Shown here: one piece after another, positions 42,595 through 53,389 of the stretch
How positions within the stretch are numbered: position 1 is the stretch's first letter
Layout of the letters: every line of letters begins with the position of its first letter
NCBI GenBank assembly: GCA_949291945.1
Contig: CASEXH010000028.1
Span: forward strand, 1 to 54,133
From: an uncultured Bacillota bacterium
Lineage (GTDB): Bacteria; Bacillota; Clostridia; Lachnospirales; Lachnospiraceae
Direction of reading: 5' to 3'
DNA length: 54,133 nt
The notes under the pieces: model-generated
What the model saw: only the letters and a program-made list of their open reading frames with translations
What the model was told of the DNA's origin: nothing
Database searches by the model: none
Program-made: the position numbers and the translations under genes

Positions 42595-43767
42595 ATGAAA
42601 AAAATATTAGTGACGGCTTCTACATTTCCTAGATATATGCAGGACACAGAACCCCGGTTTATATATGATCTGTGTAAAGAGTATACGAAATATTATGATG
42701 TAACCGTTTTGGTACCAGCGGCTCCGGGGGCTTTGGATTATGAAGAAATGGAAGGCATGCATGTAGTCAGATATCATTACTTTCCGATACATAAATGGGA
42801 GACCTTATGCTATCCGGGAGCAATCGTACCAAGAATAAAGGAGAAAAAGATAAGAGGCTTCCTTGTGCCGTTTTTATTCCTGGCTCTGTATCGAAACCTG
42901 AAAAAATGGAATCGTAAGGTAGATGCTATCCATGCAAACTGGCTTATTCCTCAGGGAATCATACAGGGAATATTTGGAGCCCCGTATATTCTAACAGGAC
43001 TTGGAGGCGATGTGACTTCTCTCAATGGAAGTTTTATAAGAAAGTTAAAGAAAAACGCAGTTGATAAGGCAAAATCGATCACGGTAGTTTCAGAGGACCT
43101 GAAAAAAAGCCTGGAGAAAAATTATCAGGCACAGAATGTTCAGGTAATTCCAATGGGCTGCAGCCTTGAAAAGTTCTCTCCAGCTAATAAAATCGAGAAT
43201 TTTTTCTCTCAGAAAGACAAAAAGGTTATTCTCTTTGTGGGACGTCTGGTTGAGAAAAAGGGAGCCAGATATATTATTGAGGCAATGAGAAAAGTAGAGG
43301 CTAAGCTTATTATTGTAGGAGATGGGCCGGAGCGGCAGCAGCTTGAACAACTTGCAAAGGAGACAAAAGCGGACATTGAGTTTGTAGGTCCTAAAAATAA
43401 ACAAGAGTTAGCGAAAATGTACGCATCCTGTGATGTTTTTTGTATTCCCTCGGTGGTGGCAAAAGACGGAGACAAAGAAGGCCTTCCGGTGGCTCTTATA
43501 GAAGCTATGGCATCAGGCGCACCGGTAGTGGGAACCCATGTAGGAGGAATAGGAGAAATACTGGCAGACGGTGAAAATGGATATGTTGTCAGAGAAAAGG
43601 ATAGCGAAGACCTGGCAGATAAGTTAAATCAGATTTTGAAGAATGATGATTTAAGGAACCAAATGAAGAAAAATGCAAGAAGAAAAGCAGAAAAATACGA
43701 TTTTATCAAGATAGGGCTGCGCTATAAGGCTATATTAGATAATATCATAGAGGGAAAAAATGTATAA
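42595..43767 (+). CDS. GT4 glycosyltransferase of the glycan cluster
   Basis: The 390-residue GT-B protein begins MKKILVTASTFPRYMQDTEP, has GLGGDVTSLNGSF and the C-terminal VGRLVEKKGARYIIEAM with EGLPVALIEAMASGAPVV, which holds E-x7-E. It transfers a sugar from an activated donor to a lipid-linked glycan, retaining configuration. It starts one base after the epimerase stop and overlaps the flippase by 8 bases. Acceptor and donor are unknown. Confidence 0.85.
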   Translation: MKKILVTASTFPRYMQDTEPRFIYDLCKEYTKYYDVTVLVPAAPGALDYEEMEGMHVVRYHYFPIHKWETLCYPGAIVPRIKEKKIRGFLVPFLFLALYRNLKKWNRKVDAIHANWLIPQGIIQGIFGAPYILTGLGGDVTSLNGSFIRKLKKNAVDKAKSITVVSEDLKKSLEKNYQAQNVQVIPMGCSLEKFSPANKIENFFSQKDKKVILFVGRLVEKKGARYIIEAMRKVEAKLIIVGDGPERQQLEQLAKETKADIEFVGPKNKQELAKMYASCDVFCIPSVVAKDGDKEGLPVALIEAMASGAPVVGTHVGGIGEILADGENGYVVREKDSEDLADKLNQILKNDDLRNQMKKNARRKAEKYDFIKIGLRYKAILDNIIEGKNV

Positions 43768-45202
43768 AGGTATTGTATTTAACGTGATTTCCAGTTTGTT
43801 ATTTGTAGGTTCCAGTTACCTGATGCACTTTGTATTAGGGTATCGGATGTCTCCGGAGCAATATGGTATTATGGGAAGTATTATAACCATTCTGGATTTT
43901 GAATATCTTTTTTTAAATAACGGTGTCAGACAGTCAATTTCTAAAGAAATATCTAAAAACAAGTATGTACTTCATGATCTGATTGTGAAATGTTTACTCT
44001 TTCAGCTATTGCTGATAGGCATACTTTTTTCGATAAATTTTTTTGGTACAGAATTTTTTTGCCAGATTTTAGGGGACAGGGCTTTTGATAAATATATCAA
44101 AATTGCTGCGTTTATTATCCCGTTTAATGGATTATACGTAATTACTTTAGGGGTAAATGAAGGGTTTCAGAAATTTACTTCAAGTGCACTGATTGGAATC
44201 GTTTATGCGGCGGGCAAGCTTTGCGTTATACCTTTCGTATTGTTCCTGTTTGCTGATCCTATTATGGGAACGGAAATGGGGCTAATGACAGCCATTGCAC
44301 TTGCTTTGCTGACAGGTATAATCACATTGCTTTATAACAGAAAATCATTTAAAAGCACAGGGACAGAAAAGATAGACATAAAATATTATGCCAAAAATAC
44401 ATTGAATTTCTCCTTGTTCTTTATTATCGTATCGGTGGTACTCAGTATAGATACCTTGATTGTAAAGGCGGTATCCTCTGACGATGACATGGCAGGCTTT
44501 TATACGGGAGCCGTAAATTTTGCTAAAGTCTCCTATTTTATCCTGTCAGCATTTTTTACTATTATTCTGCCGATTATAACATATTATTATGAAAAAAAAG
44601 AATATGACTGTGCAGAAAATACTATAAAAAATTTTAATACGATTATTATTGCATTAGTAGTCCCTATTACAGTCATCATTTCAGCAACAAGCAGGGAATT
44701 GCTTACCACTTTTTATAACAGCGGCTATATTGTAGCAGGCCCGGCATTGACTCTGCTGAGCTGGTCTCATCTGTTTATGGGAGTTACTGTACTATATAAT
44801 ATGATAATTGCAGCAGTAGGAAAGAAAAAATTCTCCAGCGTTTTGGCATTGTGCATTTTGGCAGTAAACATTCCGCTGACTATTATTATGACGGAACATT
44901 TTGGAATTACTGGAACAGCCTTTGCCAGTATTGCATGTACATTTATCGCTGTGATCGTTTCCATAGCTTATGCAAAAAGGAGCCTGAAGGCGATATTTGA
45001 AAAAATTCATCTGAAAATAATGGGTATGAACATTCTGCTGTGGGTCATTTTGGAATTGATTGGCAGAAGTATTAATTTCCGCAACATTATTTTTCTGGGT
45101 ATCTTTTATGTCGTTGTTTATGCATTGTATGTTTTTATTCTTCACATTATACATTTTATTGATTTCCGTCAGATCATCCGTCTGTTCAGTACGAAACGTT
45201 AA
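43760..45202 (+). CDS. Oligosaccharide flippase (Wzx-like, MOP superfamily)
   Basis: The 480-residue protein has about 12-14 hydrophobic segments along its whole length, with a YRMSPEQYGIMGSIITILDF region near the N-terminus that is characteristic of polysaccharide transporters of the MOP superfamily. Such proteins move lipid-linked sugars across the membrane. It overlaps the GT4 gene by 8 bases. The nucleotide composition is AT-rich compared with the housekeeping genes on either side of the cluster. Confidence 0.85.
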   Translation: MYKGIVFNVISSLLFVGSSYLMHFVLGYRMSPEQYGIMGSIITILDFEYLFLNNGVRQSISKEISKNKYVLHDLIVKCLLFQLLLIGILFSINFFGTEFFCQILGDRAFDKYIKIAAFIIPFNGLYVITLGVNEGFQKFTSSALIGIVYAAGKLCVIPFVLFLFADPIMGTEMGLMTAIALALLTGIITLLYNRKSFKSTGTEKIDIKYYAKNTLNFSLFFIIVSVVLSIDTLIVKAVSSDDDMAGFYTGAVNFAKVSYFILSAFFTIILPIITYYYEKKEYDCAENTIKNFNTIIIALVVPITVIISATSRELLTTFYNSGYIVAGPALTLLSWSHLFMGVTVLYNMIIAAVGKKKFSSVLALCILAVNIPLTIIMTEHFGITGTAFASIACTFIAVIVSIAYAKRSLKAIFEKIHLKIMGMNILLWVILELIGRSINFRNIIFLGIFYVVVYALYVFILHIIHFIDFRQIIRLFSTKR

Positions 45203-45211
45203 GGGTGTTGA

Positions 45212-45240
45212 TTGAAAAAAGAAAGTTTTTGTGATAGAAT
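45212..45240 (+). promoter_or_regulatory. Internal promoter before the GT2 gene
   Basis: TTGAAA (45212-45217) and TAGAAT (45235-45240) are 17 bases apart. The GT2, YfhO-like and ugd genes may therefore be transcribed apart from the first three genes. Confidence 0.65.
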
Positions 45241-45292
45241 ATATCGATAATTAAAGTATACTTGATAAAAGCATTACAAAGGAGTAGAAGGA

Positions 45293-46255
45293 ATGAAACT
45301 GATTATTCAGATTCCCTGCTATAATGAGGCAGAGACTTTAGAAATTGCTTTAAATGATCTCCCAAAACATATTGACGGTATAGATGAAATTGAATATTTG
45401 ATCATTAATGATGGAAGCCATGATAATACTGTCGAGGTGGCAAAGAAGTGGGGAGTCCATTATGTCGTAAATTTTAAATCGAACCGGGGACTTGCCAGAG
45501 GATTTATGGCTGGGTTAGATGCCTGTCTCAGACAGGGAGCGGATATCATTGTCAATACAGATGCGGACAATCAGTATTGTGGAGCTGATATTGAAAAATT
45601 AGTAAGACCTATCTTAAATGGGGAGTATGATATTGTAATAGGTGAGAGACCTATTGATCAAACTGCACATTTTTCTCCTTTGAAAAAGAAATTACAGCAT
45701 ATAGGAAGCTGGACAGTACGTGTCGCTTCTAAAACAACAATACCAGATGCGCCCAGCGGCTTCAGGGCTTACAGCCGACAGGCGGCATTAAGGATGAACG
45801 TTGTAAATGAGTATACCTATACATTAGAAACAATCGTGCAGGCCGGGCGGAATAAGATGGCTATAACTTCAGTGCCTATCAGGACTAACCCAGAATTAAG
45901 AAAATCCAGATTGTTTAACAGTATGTTTGGCTATATAAAGAAATCTGTTTTAACTATAGTCCGTGCGTTTATGATGTATAAACCATTGAGATTTTTTTCA
46001 ATTATAGGGGGTATTGTATTTGGGCTGGGACTAATCCTGGGAATCCGTTTTTTAGTATATATGCTAGGAGGCAACAGTCAAGGACACATTCAATCATTAA
46101 TATTGGCCAGTACACTGATGATATTGGGATTTCAAACATTTATTTCAGGCCTGCTGGCGGATTTGATTGCATCGAATAGAAAAATTTTAGAAGATACACA
46201 GGAAAGGGTCAGACGTCTGGATTACATTATAGATAAGAAAAAATCGGATGAATAG
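45293..46255 (+). CDS. GT2 glycosyltransferase with C-terminal membrane helices
   Basis: The 320-residue protein has an inverting GT-A domain (about 1-225): MKLIIQIPCYNEAETLEIAL, IINDGSHDNT and VNTDADNQY, the donor- and metal-binding motifs of polyprenyl-phosphate sugar transferases (DPM1/GtrB/CsbB-like). Two transmembrane helices follow (about 233-258 and 268-295). It likely loads a sugar onto undecaprenyl phosphate. The next gene is YfhO-like; the CsbB-YfhO pair decorates lipoteichoic acid in Bacillus and Listeria, so the same two-step scheme is inferred. AAAGGAGTAGAAGG precedes the ATG. Confidence 0.88.
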   Translation: MKLIIQIPCYNEAETLEIALNDLPKHIDGIDEIEYLIINDGSHDNTVEVAKKWGVHYVVNFKSNRGLARGFMAGLDACLRQGADIIVNTDADNQYCGADIEKLVRPILNGEYDIVIGERPIDQTAHFSPLKKKLQHIGSWTVRVASKTTIPDAPSGFRAYSRQAALRMNVVNEYTYTLETIVQAGRNKMAITSVPIRTNPELRKSRLFNSMFGYIKKSVLTIVRAFMMYKPLRFFSIIGGIVFGLGLILGIRFLVYMLGGNSQGHIQSLILASTLMILGFQTFISGLLADLIASNRKILEDTQERVRRLDYIIDKKKSDE

Positions 46256-46290
46256 CCGGAGTATTGACTTAATGATTCATATGAATAATG

Positions 46291-46321
46291 AGAAAATCCG
46301 TCTTTTTATGGCGGATTTTCT
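46291..46321 (+). terminator. Hairpin between the GT2 and YfhO-like genes
   Basis: AGAAAATCCG (46291-46300) pairs perfectly with CGGATTTTCT (46312-46321), followed by TTC. It looks like a weak terminator or attenuator and argues that the YfhO-like protein starts downstream at 46350 rather than at 46248. Confidence 0.5.
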
Positions 46322-46349
46322 TTCAGATAAAAATATTGAGGAGAGGAAA

Positions 46350-49085
46350 GTGGATAAAAAATTATTACATTTTATTAAAAAATATGGATTATTCTTTTTT
46401 GCCGGCACTATTGCAATTCTTTTTCTTTACTCGGAGATTATTTTTGGCGGATATGACTTCTCTTTTACAAATCTTATGTATCAATTATCACCATGGAACA
46501 GTCTGGGCGTTGAGACAAAAGGACCTCTGCTTTCAGATGTGATCGATACAATTACCACTGAACTTTATGTTACTATAAGAGATGGACTTTCGGGTGGACT
46601 TTGGGATCCATCTACAGCTCTGGGAACGCAGAGTAATATATCCAGTTGGCTTTACCCATTGAATTATCTTTATATATTACCTTTGAGCATGGCAACCTTC
46701 CTTAAATCTTTTCTGGAGTTTTTAATTGCCTTTTTTGGCATGTATTTCTTTATAAGGAGTCTGGAATGTAAAAAGTTTCCTGCGGCAATCGCAGGAGTCA
46801 CTTATTGCTTCTCCTCGGTTATCGTAATGTGGTTAGGATGGCAGCATAGTGATGTAGCGGCTCTGGCTCCTTTTGCCTTTTTCTTTTTTGAAAAATTTTT
46901 AAAAACCACAAAAATAAAATATTGTTTTGGATTAATTTTAACTGTTTACTTTATGCTGGTGGCAGGGATGCCTACCTATGCCGCATACTTTCTGTATATT
47001 TTAGCAGCATATGTCTTTTTCAGAACGATATGGATATATAGGAAAGAAGGCAGAAAGATTTTCCTCATATTTGCTGCTGTGTTTATTGCGGTATTGCTTG
47101 CAGTTATCTGCAGTTTGCCTTATACAGGATCACTTCTCTCCAGTGTAGGCGTAAACGGATATGCAGGATCAAGGGCAGGAAGAGCAGGGGAGGTCCTTCC
47201 CTGGGAATATCTCTCCTCTATGGTGCTGCCGTATATCAGAGTTTCGTCGGAGTTTCACATGAATGAGTCTACAATTTATGTGGGACTGGCAGCAATACTG
47301 GTTTTCTTTTTCAGCTTTTTAAATTTCAAAAAAAAGAAAAATTCAAAGTTTTGGCTGATATCTCTGCTGGTTATATTTCTGCTTATCTTTACACATGTAT
47401 TTGACAGCGTTTATAAGCTGCTCCCTGCGGTGAATACTTCTTCTAAATTTAGGATCATTACTCTATTCAATTTTGCCGGGGCAGTGGTACTGGGCCTCAA
47501 TCTGCAGGACATTGTTGAAAACAGGGAGTATTATCTGAAACATAAAATCCGGTATTTTTTCTGTCTGCTGCTGGGCGGAGGGGTTTTATGCTATGGCTAT
47601 ATATGGACGTACCTGAGGGAAAGTTCAGACGAGTACTATGAAGACTATAAAATATACATCATTACTGCAACAATCTTATTTTTGCTGTTAGCCGCAGTTC
47701 TGATACGAAAAATAAAAATGCCTTTGATCATGACTCTGTTGTGTACAGTTGTTATCTTCAATATGGCGTCTTTTGCAAAAGATTATTTTCCGGAAGTTGA
47801 AAAAGGTACAGCAGATATTCCAGAGGCTACAGATACCATAGAATATCTTCAGAATAATACAGAGTATGAAAGGATTGCGGCAACCGGCTCCTGGACTCTT
47901 TTTCCGAATACAGGGGTTTATTATGGGTTAAATGATATAAGAGGCCACAATTTTGTATTTACTAATGAAGATATGAAAACATATTATACCGCTTTAGCCG
48001 GAGAAGAGGGATTGGACAGTCCTACAAGATTTATTCTCCCGACAGAAAATGTCAGCCGTATAAATGAAAATCTTTTAAAATATCTTGGAACCAAGTACCT
48101 GGTGATTGCAAATGAGCATGCAGGAGACTATAGACTTCCTGGATTTTTATCTCAGGATAATAAACTGGAGCAGGAAATCCAGTTCCAGGAGGATTCACCT
48201 CAGGCTATACGGCTGCTGGCAGGAACGTATCAGGCACAGTATGAAGCAGGAGACAGGTGTATTTTGGAGATCCTGGAAGGAGATACAGGAGACTGTGTTT
48301 ACCGGAATTCATATGATATGCGGAACATCAGGGATAATGCATCGTTTCTCATGGAACTGGACGGCAACACACTGAAGAAAGATACAGTATATATTCTCAG
48401 AATCACTACAAATACTTCGGAAGAAAAACCGCTTACATTTTATTTGGATAAGGATAACTGGGAACTTCCAAATGCATACTATAATGATTCAGAAACAGAG
48501 GCGCCTTTGGCAGTAGAAATCTTTGAAAAAGATGACTATATAGGAGAGGACGGCCTGGTTTCTAAAGAACTGGGGGAATATACGGACAGGGTGGAACTGG
48601 CTGATGCAATAGAAGTATATGGCAGTGACGAAAAAGTCCTCAGGCGGATGGAAGCTTCTTTTGATAAAAATACGGTGTTCTTAGAGCAGACAGAGGCGGA
48701 AAAAATTTCTTCCTGGAGCAAAATCGGTACAGTGACAGAAAATGATCAGGCAGTAATTACAGAGCATGAAGATGATCGTGTGGTCGTGGAGGTGACTGCC
48801 GGCACACCTAAGATCTTAATGTTGAATGAATATTATGATTCTGACTGGAAGGTTTATGTAAATGGAGAAGAACAGGAACTTATTAAATGTAATTACCTTT
48901 TTAGAGGGGTGGAGGTCCCTGAAGGACAGTGCACAGTAGAATTCCGATATGAGCCCACCGCCCAGTATTTTCTTTTTGCATTGAGTTGTGGGAGTCTGAC
49001 AGTGATCGTGATACTGGCAATTTTTTCTATCCCCATACAGAAGCGGATAGATCAAAAGATATTGAAGAAAGGAAGAAGTAAATGA
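46350..49085 (+). CDS. YfhO-family multi-spanning membrane protein (GT-C-like)
   Basis: The 911-residue protein has about 12 transmembrane segments in the N-terminal 490 residues, with early loop residues SPWNSLGVETKGPLLSD and acidic Asp typical of GT-C enzymes. A large extracellular part follows, ending with LNEYYDSDWKVYVNGEE and RGVEVPEGQCTVEFRYEP, the hallmark of YfhO proteins, and a last membrane helix. YfhO moves a sugar from a lipid carrier onto surface polymers outside the cell. The start is taken at GTG 46350 after GAGGAGAGG; the frame is open from 46248, overlapping the GT2 gene, but a hairpin lies between. It overlaps ugd by four bases. Confidence 0.82.
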   Translation: MDKKLLHFIKKYGLFFFAGTIAILFLYSEIIFGGYDFSFTNLMYQLSPWNSLGVETKGPLLSDVIDTITTELYVTIRDGLSGGLWDPSTALGTQSNISSWLYPLNYLYILPLSMATFLKSFLEFLIAFFGMYFFIRSLECKKFPAAIAGVTYCFSSVIVMWLGWQHSDVAALAPFAFFFFEKFLKTTKIKYCFGLILTVYFMLVAGMPTYAAYFLYILAAYVFFRTIWIYRKEGRKIFLIFAAVFIAVLLAVICSLPYTGSLLSSVGVNGYAGSRAGRAGEVLPWEYLSSMVLPYIRVSSEFHMNESTIYVGLAAILVFFFSFLNFKKKKNSKFWLISLLVIFLLIFTHVFDSVYKLLPAVNTSSKFRIITLFNFAGAVVLGLNLQDIVENREYYLKHKIRYFFCLLLGGGVLCYGYIWTYLRESSDEYYEDYKIYIITATILFLLLAAVLIRKIKMPLIMTLLCTVVIFNMASFAKDYFPEVEKGTADIPEATDTIEYLQNNTEYERIAATGSWTLFPNTGVYYGLNDIRGHNFVFTNEDMKTYYTALAGEEGLDSPTRFILPTENVSRINENLLKYLGTKYLVIANEHAGDYRLPGFLSQDNKLEQEIQFQEDSPQAIRLLAGTYQAQYEAGDRCILEILEGDTGDCVYRNSYDMRNIRDNASFLMELDGNTLKKDTVYILRITTNTSEEKPLTFYLDKDNWELPNAYYNDSETEAPLAVEIFEKDDYIGEDGLVSKELGEYTDRVELADAIEVYGSDEKVLRRMEASFDKNTVFLEQTEAEKISSWSKIGTVTENDQAVITEHEDDRVVVEVTAGTPKILMLNEYYDSDWKVYVNGEEQELIKCNYLFRGVEVPEGQCTVEFRYEPTAQYFLFALSCGSLTVIVILAIFSIPIQKRIDQKILKKGRSK

Positions 49086-50386
49086 AAATAGCAGTAGCGG
49101 GAACAGGTTATGTGGGACTGGTAACAGGCGTTTGTCTTGCAGAGCACAAACATGAAGTGACATGTGTAGATGTAGATGAAAAGAAAATAGAAAAAATGCA
49201 GCAGGGGATTTCACCTATTTACGAAAAGGGACTTCCGGAGCTGATGAAAAAAAATATGGACAGGCTTACATTTACTACAGATTATAAAAAGGCATATGCA
49301 GATGCAGAGGTTATTTTTATTGGTGTAGGCACTCCGGAAAAGGTAGACGGTTCTGCAAATCTGAAATATGTCTATACAGTGGCAAAGCAGATCGCAGAGT
49401 CTGTAGAAAGAGATTGTGTGGTAGTCGTTAAGTCCACGGTACCTATCGGTACGAACGATAAGATAGAAAATTATATAAGAGAACATCTTACCCATCCGGT
49501 GGAGATTGATTGTGTATCCAACCCCGAATTCCTTTCCCAGGGAACAGCAGTGAGAGACACACTTCATGCAGCAAGGATCATTATTGGCGCAGAAAAGGAA
49601 AAAGCAGGGAATGTACTGATGAAAGTCTACGAAGACTTTGAAGCCCCAAAAATCCTTACTAACAGAAGAAGCGCTGAGATGATCAAATATGCTTCCAATG
49701 ATTTTCTGGCTTTGAAGATATCTTATGTAAATGAAATCGCAAATTTTTGTGAGACCGTAGGCGCAGATATCGAAGATGTGGCAAAAGGAATGGGAATGGA
49801 TGAAAGAATTGGAAATAAATTCCTGAAAGCGGGAATTGGATATGGCGGCTCCTGTTTTCCAAAAGACACGAAAGCCCTTCACTGGCTGGGCAACTATTAT
49901 GACAAGGAATTTAAGACGATCAAAGCGGCAATAGAGGTCAATGATAACCAGAAACTGAAGTTGATTAAAAAGGCAAGACAATACTACAGTTCGTTGGAAG
50001 GACTGACAGTGGCTGTACTTGGTCTCACTTTCAAGCCAGGAACAAATGACCTGCGAGAGGCGCCATCGATTCTCAATGTGGGAATACTCCTGGATGACGG
50101 TGCAGTAGTAAAAGCTTTCGATCCGGTGGCAGAAGCAGAATTTGACAGGTTATATCCGGGAAAGATAAAATATTGTGAATTACCGGAGCAGGCCTTGGAG
50201 GATGCAGATTTATGCATGATTTTTACAGAATGGGAAGAAATTAAAAACCTTACTCCTCAGACGTTCTGCAATAAGATGAAAAAACCGGTGATCTTGGATG
50301 GAAGAAATTGTTTTCAGATAAGAGAGTTTGAAGATTTGCCTTTGATATATGATTCTATTGGACGAAGAACAGTTCGGAACATTTGA
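49082..50386 (+). CDS. ugd: UDP-glucose 6-dehydrogenase
   Basis: Ugd oxidises UDP-glucose to UDP-glucuronate with NAD. The 434-residue protein has [20 protein letters not shown], the central [10 protein letters not shown] with catalytic C258, and the C-terminal [20 protein letters not shown]-mannose or UDP-GalNAc relatives cannot be ruled out. It ends the glycan cluster and starts four bases before the end of the YfhO gene (ATGA overlap). It suggests that the polymer or decoration contains uronic acid. Confidence 0.92.
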   Translation: MKIAVAGTGYVGLVTGVCLAEHKHEVTCVDVDEKKIEKMQQGISPIYEKGLPELMKKNMDRLTFTTDYKKAYADAEVIFIGVGTPEKVDGSANLKYVYTVAKQIAESVERDCVVVVKSTVPIGTNDKIENYIREHLTHPVEIDCVSNPEFLSQGTAVRDTLHAARIIIGAEKEKAGNVLMKVYEDFEAPKILTNRRSAEMIKYASNDFLALKISYVNEIANFCETVGADIEDVAKGMGMDERIGNKFLKAGIGYGGSCFPKDTKALHWLGNYYDKEFKTIKAAIEVNDNQKLKLIKKARQYYSSLEGLTVAVLGLTFKPGTNDLREAPSILNVGILLDDGAVVKAFDPVAEAEFDRLYPGKIKYCELPEQALEDADLCMIFTEWEEIKNLTPQTFCNKMKKPVILDGRNCFQIREFEDLPLIYDSIGRRTVRNI

Positions 50387-50414
50387 TCATAATAAACTTA
50401 CAGGAGGAATATTT

Positions 50415-52229
50415 ATGCCTGCAATAGACCAAAGCAAAATTCGTAATTTTTGTATTATTGCACATATAGACCATGGAAAGTCTACCCTTGCAGACCGTAT
50501 CATAGAAAGAACCGGTTTACTTACAGAAAGGGAAATGCAGTCACAGGTCCTGGACAATATGGATCTGGAGAGAGAGAGAGGAATTACCATTAAATCCCAG
50601 GCCGTACGTACGGTGTATAAGGCAAAAGACGGTGAAGAATATATTTTTAATCTGATCGATACTCCGGGACATGTGGATTTTAACTATGAGGTGTCCAGAA
50701 GTCTGGCTGCTTGTGATGGAGCCATTCTGGTAGTAGACGCTGCCCAGGGGATCGAGGCTCAGACTCTGGCAAATGTTTATCTCGCCTTAGACCATGATCT
50801 GGATGTGTTTCCGGTGATTAATAAGATCGATCTTCCCAGCGCAGAGCCGGAGAGGGTGATCAATGAGATCGAGGATGTGATCGGGATCGAAGCCCAGGAT
50901 GCACCTCAGATTTCTGCTAAGACAGGGATGAACATCGATGAAGTGTTGGAACAAATTGTGAAAAAAGTACCGGCTCCGGGAGGAAGTCCGGATAATCCTC
51001 TTCAGGCCTTGATCTTTGACTCTGTTTATGACTCTTACAGAGGTGTGATCGTATTCTGCAGGATCATGGAAGGTAGGGTAAAAAAGGGAACAAAGATCCG
51101 AATGATGGCCACAGGGGCTGTGGAAGAAGTGGTGGAAGTAGGATATTTCGGCGCCGGGCAGCTGATTCCCTGTGAGGAACTGACGGCGGGGATGGTAGGT
51201 TATATTACCGCCAGCATTAAAAATGTCAAGGATACCCGGGTAGGTGATACTATTACCGATGAGGAGAATCCCTGTGCCCAGCCTCTGCCCGGATATAAAA
51301 AAGTAAATCCTATGGTATTCTGCGGTGTTTACCCGGCTGACGGAGCCAAATACGAGGACCTGCGGGATGCTCTGGAAAAGCTTCAGCTTAACGATGCTTC
51401 CCTGTTCTTTGAACCGGAGACCTCTATTGCTCTGGGATTTGGGTTCCGCTGCGGTTTCCTGGGACTTCTCCATCTGGAGATTATTCAGGAAAGACTGGAG
51501 AGAGAATATAATTTGGATCTGGTAACAACGGCTCCAGGGGTTGTTTATAAAGTTCATAAGACAAATGGAGAAGTGATGGATCTGACTAATCCTTCTAACC
51601 TTCCGGATCCTTCGGAAATCGATTACATGGAAGAGCCTATGGTAAAGGCAGAGATCATGGTAACAACCGATTATATCGGTCCTATTATGGAATTGTGTCA
51701 GGAGAGAAGGGGCCAGTATCAGGGAATGGAATATATGGAGACCACCAGAGCCCTGCTCCACTATCATCTGCCCCTGAATGAGATCATCTACGACTTTTTC
51801 GATGCACTGAAATCCCGGTCAAGAGGCTATGCTTCTTTTGATTATGAAATGCTGGGATATGAGCAAAGCGATCTGGTGAAACTGGATATTCTGGTGAACA
51901 AAGAAGAAGTGGATGCCCTTTCCTTTATCGTATTTGCCGGATCTGCCTATGACAGAGGAAGAAAGATGTGCGAGAAGCTGAAAGAAGAAATCCCCAGACA
52001 GCTTTTCGAAATTCCTATTCAGGCGGCTGTTGGAAGCAAGATTATCGCCAGAGAGACGGTAAAGGCTTTGCGGAAAGATGTTCTTGCAAAATGTTACGGC
52101 GGCGATATTTCCCGTAAGAGAAAGCTGCTGGAGAAACAGAAAGAAGGTAAAAAGCGAATGCGCCAGATCGGCAATGTAGAAATTCCCCAGAAAGCCTTTA
52201 TGAGTGTGCTAAAGCTGGATGATAAATAG
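50415..52229 (+). CDS. lepA: Elongation factor 4 (LepA)
   Basis: LepA is a ribosome-binding GTPase that acts in elongation and initiation quality. The 604-residue protein has AHIDHGKST (G1), DTPGHVDF (G3) and NKID (G4), and the unique C-terminal domain ending [20 protein letters not shown] 50415 is chosen because AGGAGG lies just upstream; the frame extends back to 50349 inside ugd. It is 17 bases from hemW, as in Bacillus. Confidence 0.95.
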   Translation: MPAIDQSKIRNFCIIAHIDHGKSTLADRIIERTGLLTEREMQSQVLDNMDLERERGITIKSQAVRTVYKAKDGEEYIFNLIDTPGHVDFNYEVSRSLAACDGAILVVDAAQGIEAQTLANVYLALDHDLDVFPVINKIDLPSAEPERVINEIEDVIGIEAQDAPQISAKTGMNIDEVLEQIVKKVPAPGGSPDNPLQALIFDSVYDSYRGVIVFCRIMEGRVKKGTKIRMMATGAVEEVVEVGYFGAGQLIPCEELTAGMVGYITASIKNVKDTRVGDTITDEENPCAQPLPGYKKVNPMVFCGVYPADGAKYEDLRDALEKLQLNDASLFFEPETSIALGFGFRCGFLGLLHLEIIQERLEREYNLDLVTTAPGVVYKVHKTNGEVMDLTNPSNLPDPSEIDYMEEPMVKAEIMVTTDYIGPIMELCQERRGQYQGMEYMETTRALLHYHLPLNEIIYDFFDALKSRSRGYASFDYEMLGYEQSDLVKLDILVNKEEVDALSFIVFAGSAYDRGRKMCEKLKEEIPRQLFEIPIQAAVGSKIIARETVKALRKDVLAKCYGGDISRKRKLLEKQKEGKKRMRQIGNVEIPQKAFMSVLKLDDK

Positions 52230-52246
52230 ATTCCGGGAGAACAGCA

Positions 52247-53389
52247 ATGAAAAAAGATTTAGGATTGTATATTCATATTCCTTTTTGCGTAAAGAAATGT
52301 GCATACTGCGATTTCCTTTCCTGGAGCGGGAACAATGAGCAGAGGGAGGAGTATGTCCGGGCTTTGGAGCAGGAGATTCTCAGTTATAAAAATTTTGCAG
52401 AAGACTATCAGGTTTCCACTCTCTACTTCGGAGGAGGAACACCCTCTGTTCTGGAAGGCGAACAGATGGAGCGGATCATGAAAGCAATCCGCCAGACGTT
52501 CCAGATAGAGAAAAAAGCAGAGATTACCCTGGAGATGAACCCGGGAACTGCTTTAAGAGAGAAACTGGATCTATATAGGCAGCTGGGAATCAATCGGCTT
52601 AGTATGGGAATCCAGTCTGTGAAAAATGAAAATCTAAAGCTGTTGGGAAGGATCCATACCTATGAAGACTTTCTGGAAAGTTATCATATGGCCAGAGATG
52701 CGGGATTTGACAATATCAGCGGCGATCTTATTTCTTCCCTGCCGGGACAGACATTGGCGGAATGGAAAGAAGAACTGGAAATTCTGATGGAAACCCCTTT
52801 GGAACATATTTCCGTTTATCAACTGATTATTGAAGAAGAAACAGAGTTTTACAAAAAGTACGGAGAACATGAAGAACTTCTGCCCGATGAGGAAACCAGC
52901 AGAGAGATATATCTGTGGACAGGAAAGTATTTAAGAGAACGGGGGTTTTCCCAATATGAGATTTCCAATTATGCCCGGGCTGGGAGAGAGTCCAAGCACA
53001 ATCTGCGCTACTGGGAGAGAAAAGATTATCTGGGCCTGGGTCTGGGCGCTGCTTCTATGATTCACAATATGCGTATGTCCAACACCCGGGATTGGAAAAA
53101 GTATATGGCATACTGTCGGGACCCCAGAAAGATACGGGAAGAGGTGGAATTTTTGGAGGAACCAAGGCAGATGGAGGAATTTATGTTTCTGGGGCTTCGT
53201 AAGACAAGGGGAGTATCCAGAAAAGAATTCCGCAGAATTTTTGGAAAAGACCTGAATCTGGTTTATGAGAAAACTCTGGAAAAATATCTGAAAAACGGTA
53301 TGCTGCAGGAGTCGGGAGACAAAGTTTTTCTTTCGGAGAAAGGAATCCTGCTGAGTAATCAAATATTTGCAGATTTTTTGCTTGACTGA
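52247..53389 (+). CDS. hemW: Radical SAM protein HemW (heme chaperone)
   Basis: HemW is a radical SAM protein that inserts heme into target proteins; it is not the coproporphyrinogen oxidase HemN. The 380-residue protein begins LYIHIPFCVKKCAYCDF, with CxxxCxxC binding the 4Fe-4S cluster, and has FGGGTPSVL, EMNPGT and SMGIQSV. The HemN-specific N-terminal extension is absent, which supports HemW. It follows lepA by 17 bases. Confidence 0.93.
   Translation: MKKDLGLYIHIPFCVKKCAYCDFLSWSGNNEQREEYVRALEQEILSYKNFAEDYQVSTLYFGGGTPSVLEGEQMERIMKAIRQTFQIEKKAEITLEMNPGTALREKLDLYRQLGINRLSMGIQSVKNENLKLLGRIHTYEDFLESYHMARDAGFDNISGDLISSLPGQTLAEWKEELEILMETPLEHISVYQLIIEEETEFYKKYGEHEELLPDEETSREIYLWTGKYLRERGFSQYEISNYARAGRESKHNLRYWERKDYLGLGLGAASMIHNMRMSNTRDWKKYMAYCRDPRKIREEVEFLEEPRQMEEFMFLGLRKTRGVSRKEFRRIFGKDLNLVYEKTLEKYLKNGMLQESGDKVFLSEKGILLSNQIFADFLLD

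Noticed and set aside
50787..51767. 326-codon open frame antisense to lepA
   Set aside because: It lies opposite a clear LepA and shows no domain.
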